Assembly: GCA_910584375.1 (NCBI GenBank)
Contig: CAJUAH010000020.1
Span: 1 to 64,000 of the forward strand
DNA: 64,000 nt
Origin: an uncultured Acetatifactor sp.
Lineage (GTDB): Bacteria > Bacillota > Clostridia > Lachnospirales > Lachnospiraceae
Direction: 5' to 3'
The position numbers and the translations under genes were made by a program. Each line of letters begins with the position of its first letter. The first letter of the stretch is position 1. This document shows positions 32,607 through 40,314 of the stretch, one piece after another. The notes under the pieces are model-generated. The model made no database searches and had not been told where the DNA came from. It was given only the letters and a program-made list of their open reading frames with translations.

Positions 32607-32858
32607 ATGAGTAAAAAAGATAAGTTGATAGATAGATTGCTGAAGAAACCCAAAGATTTTACATTTGATGAAATGGAATTGCTGCTATCATATTTTGGAT
32701 ACGAGTTAAAACAAGGAGGAACCGGATCAGGGGTCAAATTTATAAAAGATGGAAATAATGAAGTGATAAATTTCCATAAGCCACATCCAAGCGGAATATT
32801 AAAAAGATATGTGTTGGATCAGGTAATAGAGAAATTGAGAAAGGATGGGTTGCTATGA
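32607..32858 (+). CDS. hicA: HicA-family toxin (type II toxin-antitoxin)
   Basis: 83 residues, 'MSKKDKLIDRLLKKPKDFTFDEMELLLSYFGYELK' then 'GSGVKFI' and 'INFHKPHPSGILKRYVLDQVIEKL'. This is the clostridial HicA subfamily: the double-stranded-RNA-binding-like fold in which the classical G-S-H is G-S-x and a His lies in 'HKPHP'. HicA proteins cleave mRNA. It overlaps hicB by four bases (ATGA), toxin first, the standard order. The gene is visibly AT-richer than its neighbours, a sign of transfer. Confidence 0.88.
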   Translation: MSKKDKLIDRLLKKPKDFTFDEMELLLSYFGYELKQGGTGSGVKFIKDGNNEVINFHKPHPSGILKRYVLDQVIEKLRKDGLL

Positions 32859-33190
32859 GTAATTTGCTTTCATATAAGAACTACAACGGTACAGTAGAGT
32901 ATTCAAAAGAGGATAGCTGCCTTTTTGGAAAGGTGGTTGGAATAAAGTCTTTGTTGTCATATGAGGGGGATTCTGTGCAGGAATTGGAGCAGGATTTTCA
33001 GAATGTGATTGATGAATATTTGGCAGATTGCAAGGAAAGAAATATGGAACCTGAACAGCCATACAAGGGAACATTTAATGTCAGGATCAGTCCAGAGCTT
33101 CATCGAAATATTGCGATATATGCGATTGAACATGGAAAGAGCTTGAATGCGGCTGTTGAGGAAGCTATTGGATATATAGTCAGAGCATAA
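32855..33190 (+). CDS. hicB: HicB-family antitoxin
   Basis: 111 residues. N-terminal partial RNase-H-like HicB fold ('YNGTVEYSKEDSCLFGKVVGI', 'YEGDSVQELEQDFQNVIDEYL') and a C-terminal ribbon-helix-helix ('FNVRISPELHRNIAIYAIEHGKSLNAAVEEAI') for DNA binding. It neutralises HicA and represses the operon. AT-rich like hicA. A terminator lies 113 bases downstream. Confidence 0.9.
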   Translation: MSNLLSYKNYNGTVEYSKEDSCLFGKVVGIKSLLSYEGDSVQELEQDFQNVIDEYLADCKERNMEPEQPYKGTFNVRISPELHRNIAIYAIEHGKSLNAAVEEAIGYIVRA

Positions 33191-33303
33191 GGGGATGATC
33201 TGTGAAAAAGACGTTTAAATAACTGGATGCTATGAAAATAAAAGAATGATTCCGTTTGAAAGTCAGCAAGAGTTTTTGCGAATTAAGTATTTGAATCAAA
33301 TAT

Positions 33304-33350
33304 ATGTAAGTTGTCCTGTATGTTTTATCGGCGGGGCAACTTACATTTTT
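33304..33350 (+). terminator. Intrinsic terminator after hicAB
   Basis: ATGTAAGTTG pairs perfectly with CAACTTACAT (33337-33346) around a 23-base loop that can extend the stem by GG/CC, followed by TTTTT. It separates the hicAB unit from the AraC gene. Confidence 0.75.
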
Positions 33351-33497
33351 ATATGTTCGCAATTTTTGTCAATCGTATTTGAAGAGGACAGGCTATAATA
33401 TGTCTGTATCCACAGGATACGGCGGCGCGCGAAGAATCGGTGAACGTACAGTTGCCGAATGGAATGGGCCTGCAAACGGCAGATTATGAGGCAGGGG

Positions 33498-34331
33498 ATG
33501 GAGTATCGGGAACACATAGAGAGAGTCATTGAATATATCGAAGAAAATCTGCAAGGCGAGATCAGTCTGGAACAGTGCGCCAGAGTGAGCGGGTATTCGT
33601 CTTATCATTTTCTTCGCGTCTTTAAGGATACGGTGGGACTGACTCCGGCGGACTATATACGTAAACGCAGGATATCTGAGATATCCCGAGAAATCATGCA
33701 GGGAAACCGGCATATATCGGATATTGCGTTCCGGTACGGGTTTAATTCCAAAGAGAACTTTATAAGGGCATTCAAGGCGGAACACCATATACTTCCCACG
33801 GAATATAAGGAGGCGCGGAACAGCCTGAAACTGTATCAGAAGTTTTGTTTTGATGAAGACAGAGTTTCCGCAATTTCCCGGATTGTGGAAATCCAGCCCT
33901 TTTTGCTGACTGTATATGCATGCGACGAGGAATTTGTGCCGAATTTCTGGAACAAGTACAATGCCCGGGGACTGTCCCTGCGGTTGTCCGGTGGCAGGGA
34001 GGTGTGGGACTATGGGGTCAGTCACTGGAACCATGAACAGAACAGACTGGATTACTATATAGGGATCAGGAGCGAATGCGCGCTGGGGGATCTCCAGGGA
34101 ACCCAGGAGTTATCTGTTGCGGGGGGCCTGTATGCAGTGTTTTCCACCCAGGCCGCGAACCAGGACAATTTTGTGACTCAGATACACAGGACATGGGATT
34201 ATATCAATACAAAATGGCGACCCGATAACGGCTACGTCCGCAGGCTGGATTATGAATTTGAGTGTTATCTTGAAAAAAGCAGAATTTTTTCAGAAGAAAT
34301 CTACATTCCTCTGGAGAGGGGAGGACAGTAA
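33498..34331 (+). CDS. AraC-family regulator with GyrI-like effector domain
   Basis: 277 residues from ATG 33498 (alternative ATG 33486). HTH_18 at residues 1-105 ('IEYIEENLQGEISLEQCARVSGYSSYHFLRVFK', 'ISDIAFRYGFNSKENFIRAFK'). From 115 on a GyrI/SOUL-like domain ('GIRSECALGDLQGTQELSVAGGLYAVFST', 'WDYINTKWRPDNGYVRRLDYEFECYLE'), a ligand sensor for small hydrophobic or cationic molecules, as in Rob and SoxS relatives. It probably controls the next gene, 48 bases away. Ribosome-binding site is modest. Confidence 0.88.
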   Translation: MEYREHIERVIEYIEENLQGEISLEQCARVSGYSSYHFLRVFKDTVGLTPADYIRKRRISEISREIMQGNRHISDIAFRYGFNSKENFIRAFKAEHHILPTEYKEARNSLKLYQKFCFDEDRVSAISRIVEIQPFLLTVYACDEEFVPNFWNKYNARGLSLRLSGGREVWDYGVSHWNHEQNRLDYYIGIRSECALGDLQGTQELSVAGGLYAVFSTQAANQDNFVTQIHRTWDYINTKWRPDNGYVRRLDYEFECYLEKSRIFSEEIYIPLERGGQ

Positions 34332-34379
34332 GACGAAGAAAACGGTATTTATTTTTTTAAAATAAAAGGAGATAGAAAC

Positions 34380-35288
34380 ATGAAAAAATTAAATGTCACT
34401 TGGGACGGGGTCTATGACCCCACAGGCTACATGTTCTCTTTTGCGAAATCTCTTTGCTGCGCGGCAAAGAACAGTCCCTTTTCGGAGGCGGCGGAGGACA
34501 TCGTGGCGTCCAGCGGGTTTGCGTTCCGTATGTGGGTGTCTCCGGATCTCTGCCCCAGCGCCACCAGCATCTGGCAGTTTGACCGACAGAAGAACTGGGT
34601 GGAAAGCGGAGGGATAAATTGCGTCTACATCGAGAGGATGTGGGGGCAGGAGGATGTGGAAGAGGAACGCCGTCTGGATGCCGTGGAGGCTGTGCGGCAG
34701 AGCATTGACCGGGGGATTCCGGCTATAAGCTGGGATATCGGCGTCTGTGAGTGGGGACTTATCATCGGGTATGATGACGAGGCGAAGAGATTTGCGGTTC
34801 TTCCCATCACGGGGAAGGAAGAGGAGATGGACTACGCCCTGCTGGGCAAGCGGGAACTGCCCATCCTCAATGTGCTGACGCTTACCGAAAGGACTGACAG
34901 AGTGACGGAGGATATCGTCAGGGATGCTCTGCGTATCGCAAAAGGGCATCTGCAAGGAGAAGAATGGTGTGAAAACGCCAGCGGCCTGGCGGCATACCCC
35001 GCCCTGATACGGCATCTGGAGGGTGAGGAGACAGCGCTGGCCTGTTCCTGGAACATGGAGTATTTTCTGGGAACTTACGCTCCGCTCAAGTGGTACGCGT
35101 GGCAATTCTGCCAGCGGCATGGCTTGGAGGAACTGGCCGTCCTGTACCGGACAGTCTATGAGAACTGGCAGAAGGCTTTTGAGGCAAAGCGGACGCTGGA
35201 TCTGGCGTTGGAGGAAAACCGGCAGACCGTGGCGGCGCTCCTAAAACGGGCATGGGAATGTGAGAAACAGGCCGCGGATATAATGTAG
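34380..35288 (+). CDS. BtrH-like hypothetical protein
   Basis: 302 residues, no signal peptide or membrane segment. 'TWDGVYDPTGYMFSFAKSLCCAAKNSPFS' and 'VEAVRQSIDRGIPAISWDIGVCEWGLIIGYDDEAKRFAV' match the BtrH N-terminal pattern (papain-like fold; 'GIPAI..' strand before 'GYDDE'). BtrH transfers acyl groups in butirosin synthesis, but the catalytic Cys/His of this protein are uncertain. A Cys pair (LCC) near residue 25 is a candidate nucleophile. The AraC/GyrI gene next door suggests it responds to a small molecule; no biosynthetic genes lie nearby. Confidence 0.55.
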   Translation: MKKLNVTWDGVYDPTGYMFSFAKSLCCAAKNSPFSEAAEDIVASSGFAFRMWVSPDLCPSATSIWQFDRQKNWVESGGINCVYIERMWGQEDVEEERRLDAVEAVRQSIDRGIPAISWDIGVCEWGLIIGYDDEAKRFAVLPITGKEEEMDYALLGKRELPILNVLTLTERTDRVTEDIVRDALRIAKGHLQGEEWCENASGLAAYPALIRHLEGEETALACSWNMEYFLGTYAPLKWYAWQFCQRHGLEELAVLYRTVYENWQKAFEAKRTLDLALEENRQTVAALLKRAWECEKQAADIM

Positions 35289-35316
35289 AATACATACTTT
35301 TTTCATGCTCCCGCTC

Positions 35317-35345
35317 TTGTACGGCGGGAAAACCTCTGCTATAAT
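35317..35345 (+). promoter_or_regulatory. Promoter of histidine phosphatase/flavoprotein pair
   Basis: TTGTAC (35317-35322), 17-base spacer, TATAAT (35340-35345), 42 bases before the ATG. Close to consensus. Confidence 0.7.
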
Positions 35346-35386
35346 GAGTAAAATGCGCAAATGGACAACGGACAGGGCGGGGGAGC

Positions 35387-36049
35387 ATGAATAATATGAA
35401 AATATATCTGATCCGGCATGGGGAGACGGACTGGAACCTGGAACAGCGGTTACAGGGGGCCACGGATATTCCTCTAAATGAAAACGGGCTGGAGCTGGCC
35501 AGGGAGACGGCCCAGGGACTTAAGGATGTTCCCTTTGACATCGTCTATACCAGCCCCCTTAAACGGGCGCGGCAGACGGCGGAAATCATTCGGGGAGAGA
35601 GGAATATACCGCTGATCGGGGAACCGCGGATACAGGAGATTTGTTTTGGCATCTATGAGGGGTATTATTGCAGCCGTACCCATTATACCATTCCTGATCC
35701 GGCGTTTATGAACTTTTTTGTGGACCCCGGCCATTATGTCCCACCCCAGGGAGCGGAGAGTATTGAACAGTTGTGCCGCCGGACTACGGAGTTTTTGCAC
35801 GAGGTGGCTTTCAATCCGGAGAATGCGGGAAAAACGATTCTCTTTTCCAGTCACGGCGCGGCGGTCAAGGGACTGCTCAGCAGCCTGACTATTACGGATA
35901 AAAAGAACTTTTGGAACGGCGGCGTGCATAAAAACTGCGGTGTGACGATCTTGGACGTGACGGACGGGAAGATCACGATTGAGCGGGAAAATGTGATCTA
36001 TTATGACGAAAGCCGCAGTCATAACTATTGGGAGGAGGCGAGACAATGA
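35387..36049 (+). CDS. Histidine phosphatase (phosphoglycerate-mutase-like) family protein
   Basis: 220 residues. Starts 'MNNMKIYLIRHGETDWNLEQRLQGATDIPLN'; catalytic 'RHGET' about residue 10, the second catalytic His in 'ILFSSHGAAVKGLL' and 'YTSPLKRARQTAEII' are all present. It removes phosphate from a small metabolite through a phosphohistidine; the substrate cannot be told. Overlaps the next gene by four bases (ATGA). Confidence 0.88.
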   Translation: MNNMKIYLIRHGETDWNLEQRLQGATDIPLNENGLELARETAQGLKDVPFDIVYTSPLKRARQTAEIIRGERNIPLIGEPRIQEICFGIYEGYYCSRTHYTIPDPAFMNFFVDPGHYVPPQGAESIEQLCRRTTEFLHEVAFNPENAGKTILFSSHGAAVKGLLSSLTITDKKNFWNGGVHKNCGVTILDVTDGKITIERENVIYYDESRSHNYWEEARQ

Positions 36050-36591
36050 ATGTTTGTATCGTCTCTTTCAGCTCCCGAAAACACGGAAATTGCGGGCAGA
36101 TTGCCGCGTATCTGCAATCAATTCATGAGAACGCAAAGTTATTTGATTTCGCGGATTTTTCCATACATCCCTGCGGCGGATGCGCATATGAGTGTTTTAC
36201 GTCAGACGGTACATGCCCATGGGCGGACGACAGGGTGCAGGGGCTGTATGATGATATTTTAAACAGTGAGCGGGTATATTATGTCCTGCCTAATTATTGC
36301 GACTATCCCTGCGCCAATTTTTTTGTTTTTAACGAGCGCAGCCAGTGTTATTTTCAAGGACACCCGGAGCGGGCCAGGGCTTATATGGGGGTATCCAAGA
36401 AATTTATCGTGGTCAGCAACACCAACGAGCGGAATTTTCGGGAGATATTGTCTTACCACGTGGAAGAGGAGCCGCAGATCCTTTTTCTGCACGCCAGAAA
36501 ATACCGCAGGGTGAGCATCGAGGGGGATATCATGACTTCCGGGGAGGCGGTGGAGGATATCAATTTTTTTGTACAGGGCGGAACGCCTTGA
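36046..36591 (+). CDS. Flavodoxin-like/NAD(P)H-dependent oxidoreductase
   Basis: 181 residues from ATG 36046. 'VCIVSFSSRKHGNCGQIAAYL' is a flavodoxin-type FMN phosphate loop; a Cys cluster 'CGGCAYECFTSDGTCPW' follows, as in iron-sulfur flavoproteins, though spacing here (C-x2-C-x3-C-x7-C) is not a standard ferredoxin motif. Probably an FMN reductase or redox carrier. Coupled to the preceding phosphatase. Confidence 0.7.
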   Translation: MNVCIVSFSSRKHGNCGQIAAYLQSIHENAKLFDFADFSIHPCGGCAYECFTSDGTCPWADDRVQGLYDDILNSERVYYVLPNYCDYPCANFFVFNERSQCYFQGHPERARAYMGVSKKFIVVSNTNERNFREILSYHVEEEPQILFLHARKYRRVSIEGDIMTSGEAVEDINFFVQGGTP

Positions 36592-36642
36592 TTGCTCCGG
36601 GGCATATTTGTGGTATTTGTGGGAATGTATGGGAAAAAAAAC

Positions 36643-36670
36643 TTGCATTGCGCGGTATCTATGCTACAAT
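36643..36670 (+). promoter_or_regulatory. Promoter of peptide ABC operon
   Basis: TTGCAT (36643-36648), 16-base spacer, TACAAT (36665-36670), 57 bases before the lipoprotein start. Confidence 0.75.
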
Positions 36671-36726
36671 GTAGGGGACAATAGAATAATGAGAGGTTTA
36701 TTAATCGAAGAGGAGAGGAACATATC

Positions 36727-38280
36727 ATGAAAAAACGGATTAGCGTTTTACTGATTATGGCACTTTTGACGATGGCTGCACTGGGCGGATGCGCAGGCGG
36801 CACTGAGGATTCTTCGGGGGATAATTCCTCTACGGAGTCTCAGGCGGGGAACCCTGTCTACGGCGGCTCCATTGTTGTAGGAATACAACAGGATGTTGAT
36901 AGTCTTGACCCTCATAAGGCAACTGCGGCAGGAACTAAAGAAATCCTATTTAACATCTTTGAAGGCTTGGTAAAGCCCGATGAGAACGGCGACTTGATGA
37001 AAGCGCTTGCCAGCGACTATACTGTTTCCGAGGATGGGCTGGTATATACCTTCACCCTCAGAGAAGGCGTAAAGTTTCACAATGGCAATGTGGTGACGGC
37101 GGAGGATGTAAAGTACTCTCTGGACCGTGCCTCCGGTTTGCTGGACGGCACGCCGCTGATCTCGTCACTCAGCGTTCTCACAAGTGTTGATATTTTGGAT
37201 GACAAGACGGTTCAGGTCACAGTGGGCAGTGCCAACACAGAGCTGATCTACAGCTTTGTGGCAGCGATCATTCCCGCAGGCAGCGGGGAGGAGGAAAGCG
37301 GGACGCCCATCGGTACGGGACCGTTTTCTTTTGTTTCTTATAAGCCCCAGGAGGGGATTGTGATCGCGAAGAATCCGGATTACTGGCAGCAGGGTCTGCC
37401 CTATCTGGATGAGGTGAATTTTAAGATCGTCAACAGTCCGGATACGGCGCTGCTGGAGTTAAAGGGCGGCTCTATCCAGATATACCCCTATCTGACGGAC
37501 AGTCAGGCCAATGAATTGAAGGACAGCTTTCAAATACTGTCCGCTCCTTCGGATGTGGTGCAGGCCCTGTTTTTGAACAATGCGTCAGAGCCTTTGAACG
37601 ATGTACGTATCAGACAGGCCATTTGTTACGCGCTGGATCTGGATATGATCAACGAGTACGTGGCAGGTGGCGGCGCTACGTTGGTGAGTTCAGCCATGCT
37701 GCCCACACTGCACACTTATTACGTGGATCTGACAGATACCTACGGCAGCAGCGCCAACATCCAGAAGGCCCAGGAGCTGATGACAGATGCCGGATACCCT
37801 GATGGGTTCGACCTGGAAATAACGGTGCCCTCAAACTATGAGTATCACATGCAGACTGCGGAAGTAGTGGCGGAGCAGCTTAAGGCGGCAGGTATCAACG
37901 CTACGATCAACCCGGTGGAGTGGAGCAGCTGGCTCAGCGACTGTTATACGGACCGCAACTATCAGTCCACGATCTCAGGCATCACCAGCGACATGACGCC
38001 CGGCTATCTGACCAACCGTTTCCAGACGGATTCCAAGAAGAATTTTGTGAATTTTGCCAGCGCCGCCTATGATGAAACATATCAGGCTGCCGCGGCGGCT
38101 CTGGACCCGGCGGAGAAAGCGGAGCTTTACAAGCAGGTGCAGAAGATTCTGTGCGACGAGGCGGGCAGCGCCTTTATCCAGGTGCCCCCCATTACCATCG
38201 CCATGGACCCGAAACTGGCGGGGTACAAGTTTTATCCTGTGTATGTGCAGGATATGAGCACCGTGTATTATACGGAGTAG
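36727..38280 (+). CDS. ABC transporter substrate-binding lipoprotein, peptide/nickel family 5
   Basis: 517 residues. Signal peptide with lipobox 'MTMAALGGC' (Cys22), then an acidic Ser/Gly linker, then the SBP_bac_5 fold ('IVVGIQQDVDSLDPHKATAAGTKEILFNIFEGLVK', 'YTFTLREGVKFHNGNVVTAEDVKYSLDRA', 'IGTGPFSFVSYKPQEGIVIAKNPDYW'). It captures oligopeptides, opines, glycans or nickel; specificity is not readable. A strong ribosome-binding site precedes it. The rest of the transporter follows on the same strand; a structured gap separates it from the permeases. Confidence 0.93.
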   Translation: MKKRISVLLIMALLTMAALGGCAGGTEDSSGDNSSTESQAGNPVYGGSIVVGIQQDVDSLDPHKATAAGTKEILFNIFEGLVKPDENGDLMKALASDYTVSEDGLVYTFTLREGVKFHNGNVVTAEDVKYSLDRASGLLDGTPLISSLSVLTSVDILDDKTVQVTVGSANTELIYSFVAAIIPAGSGEEESGTPIGTGPFSFVSYKPQEGIVIAKNPDYWQQGLPYLDEVNFKIVNSPDTALLELKGGSIQIYPYLTDSQANELKDSFQILSAPSDVVQALFLNNASEPLNDVRIRQAICYALDLDMINEYVAGGGATLVSSAMLPTLHTYYVDLTDTYGSSANIQKAQELMTDAGYPDGFDLEITVPSNYEYHMQTAEVVAEQLKAAGINATINPVEWSSWLSDCYTDRNYQSTISGITSDMTPGYLTNRFQTDSKKNFVNFASAAYDETYQAAAAALDPAEKAELYKQVQKILCDEAGSAFIQVPPITIAMDPKLAGYKFYPVYVQDMSTVYYTE

Positions 38281-38297
38281 AGATGTGATGCGGAACC

Positions 38298-38408
38298 GAG
38301 GTTTTTGAACCTCAAAACAGTATCAGACCGCGCAGTGCCCGGAATGCTCGCTGGCCGCAGTATGGACAGAGAGTATTCCGCAGGTAATGGTGCTGGGAGG
38401 TCTGATAC
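38298..38408 (+). other. Structured intergenic region in the ABC operon
   Basis: GAGGTT-TTTG-AACCTC forms a hairpin at 38298-38313. Then GTATCAGACC (38320-38329) pairs perfectly with GGTCTGATAC (38399-38408) and encloses a nine-pair stem GGAATGCTC/GAGTATTCC (38341-38349 with 38371-38379). It lies between the lipoprotein gene and the first permease. A role in stabilising the lipoprotein mRNA or reducing permease expression is inferred. Confidence 0.5.
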
Positions 38409-38432
38409 GGAACTCTAAATAGGAGGCAGCCA

Positions 38433-39392
38433 ATGAAATACTTAGGTAAAAAGATAGTTACTCTCATTATGACATTGTTCGTGGTATCGGCGGCTGCTTT
38501 CATTGCATTTCAGATCATTCCCGGCGATGTGGTGACTTCCATATTGGGTACGGAGGCCACGCCGGAGCGGGAGGCGCAGCTACGGGAAGAGCTGGGTCTT
38601 AACGACCCTCCCGTAGTGCGCTATTTTCGCTGGGCGGGCGGCGTATTGACAGGTGATCTGGGCGTCAGTTACCGCTATGCCAAAAATATGAATGAAATGA
38701 TGCCGGTGGCGGAGCTTATCGGAGACAAATTGCCGGTGACGCTGTCTCTGGCGGCAATATCTCTTGTTCTGATCGTGCTGGTATCCATCCCTCTGGGGGT
38801 GTTGTGGGCACGCAGCAAAAATAAGGTTCTGGATGCGGCGCTGGGTGTGATCACCCAGGCCAGTATGGCGATCCCCTCTTTTTTTCTGGGAATCATCGTG
38901 ACCTATCTGTTTGGCATGGTGCTGAAATGCTTTGTGCCGGGAGGTTATGTGAGCTACGAAAAGGATGCGGGAGCTTTTTTTTCTTATCTGTTGTTCCCGG
39001 CGCTGGCCATTGCGCTGCCCAAGGCGGCAATGACGGCCCGGTTTCTGCGCAATTCCATGCTGACGGAGCTGCGCTCCGACTATGTGCGTACCGCCCGGAG
39101 CAAAGGATGCAGCGAGCGTAGGGTGATGTACGGTCATGTGCTGCGCAATGCCATGATGCCGGTGATCACATTTCTGGGCATGATCATCGCGGAGATCGTG
39201 GCGGGCAGTATCGTGGTGGAACAGGTATTTTCCCTGCCGGGGATTGGGCGGCTGCTGATCAGTTCCATCTCCACCCGGGATCTGCCGGTGGTGGAGATAT
39301 TGATATTGTATATTACCTTTGTGGTGATCTTTGTGTATTTTCTGGTGGATATTTTATATAGGGTGGTGGACCCCCGTATCAGCGGCAAGTAG
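38433..39392 (+). CDS. ABC transporter permease, DppB/OppB type
   Basis: 319 residues. Six membrane segments (about 9-30, 100-125, 133-160, 180-200, 235-260, 285-310). The EAA-loop 'TARSKGCSERRVMYGHVLRNAMMPVITFLG' is characteristic of the BPD_transp_1 OppB family. 'ALREELGLNDPPVVRYFRW' precedes the second segment, as in DppB. AGGAGG upstream. Forms one half of the channel; the DppC-like partner is encoded 54 bases on. Confidence 0.92.
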   Translation: MKYLGKKIVTLIMTLFVVSAAAFIAFQIIPGDVVTSILGTEATPEREAQLREELGLNDPPVVRYFRWAGGVLTGDLGVSYRYAKNMNEMMPVAELIGDKLPVTLSLAAISLVLIVLVSIPLGVLWARSKNKVLDAALGVITQASMAIPSFFLGIIVTYLFGMVLKCFVPGGYVSYEKDAGAFFSYLLFPALAIALPKAAMTARFLRNSMLTELRSDYVRTARSKGCSERRVMYGHVLRNAMMPVITFLGMIIAEIVAGSIVVEQVFSLPGIGRLLISSISTRDLPVVEILILYITFVVIFVYFLVDILYRVVDPRISGK

Positions 39393-39446
39393 AGCTATAG
39401 GGCCGTAAAATAGAATGGGATATGGAATGGACGGACAGGAGCGGAC

Positions 39447-40259
39447 GTGAAGAGAAGAGGCAGTATAAAATGGAATAAATATCTGATTGCGGGCCTGTGT
39501 ATGACAGGTCTTGTTGTATTGCTTGGGATACTGGGCGTTTTCTGGACGCCCTACAGCACCACTGCCATGTCCGCCTCCGAGCGCTTTGCGGCTCCCTCTC
39601 TGCGGCATTTTTTTGGTACGGACAACTTTGGACGCGATATTTTTTCCAGAGTGATGAAAGGTATAGGCACTACAATACTGATCAGTACGTTGGTGGTGGC
39701 CATATCCGGGGCGGCGGGAATATTGGTGGGAGCGCTGACGGGGTATTTCGGCGGTATCGTGGATGAGATCGTCATGCGGATCACCGATGCTGTCAACGGC
39801 TTTCCCAGTATTCTGCTGGCGCTGGTGGTCATCAGCGTCATGGGCACGGGGCAGAAGAATCTGGTGATTTCTCTGGGGATCGTGTTTATGCCCAGTTTTA
39901 TCCGCATCGTGCGCAGTGAGTTCATACGGCTGCGGGACGCGGATTATATCAGCCGTGCCCGGCTTATGGGTGTGGGGCGGGTCAGAATCCTGTTTGTGCA
40001 TATCCTGCCCAATATTTTCTCTACTTTTTGGGTGTCGGTGATGATCGGTTTTAACAATGCGATCCTGGCAGAGTCCGGTATGAGTTATCTGGGAATCGGC
40101 GTGCAGCCTCCCCAGGCCAGTCTGGGCAAGATGCTGTCCGATGCCCAGGGGTATCTGACTACAGCCCCCTGGTATGCTCTGGCGCCCGGATTGACGATCG
40201 TGTGGATCGTGCTGGGTTTTTCTCTGCTCAGCGAGGGGATACAACGGCTGAGCAAGTGA
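39447..40259 (+). CDS. ABC transporter permease, DppC/OppC type
   Basis: 270 residues from GTG 39447 with AGGAG upstream. OppC_N-type first segment ('YLIAGLCMTGLVVLLGILGVFWTPY'), 'FFGTDNFGRDIFSRVMKG' (the OppC motif), then the inner-membrane domain with EAA-loop 'ARLMGVGRVRILFVHILPNIF'. Pairs with the DppB-like permease in the same operon. Confidence 0.92.
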   Translation: MKRRGSIKWNKYLIAGLCMTGLVVLLGILGVFWTPYSTTAMSASERFAAPSLRHFFGTDNFGRDIFSRVMKGIGTTILISTLVVAISGAAGILVGALTGYFGGIVDEIVMRITDAVNGFPSILLALVVISVMGTGQKNLVISLGIVFMPSFIRIVRSEFIRLRDADYISRARLMGVGRVRILFVHILPNIFSTFWVSVMIGFNNAILAESGMSYLGIGVQPPQASLGKMLSDAQGYLTTAPWYALAPGLTIVWIVLGFSLLSEGIQRLSK

Positions 40260-40314
40260 GAATGGGGAGACGGGCAAGGTAGCGGTGTTGGGGAGACAAA
40301 GGAGGTGACGCGCA

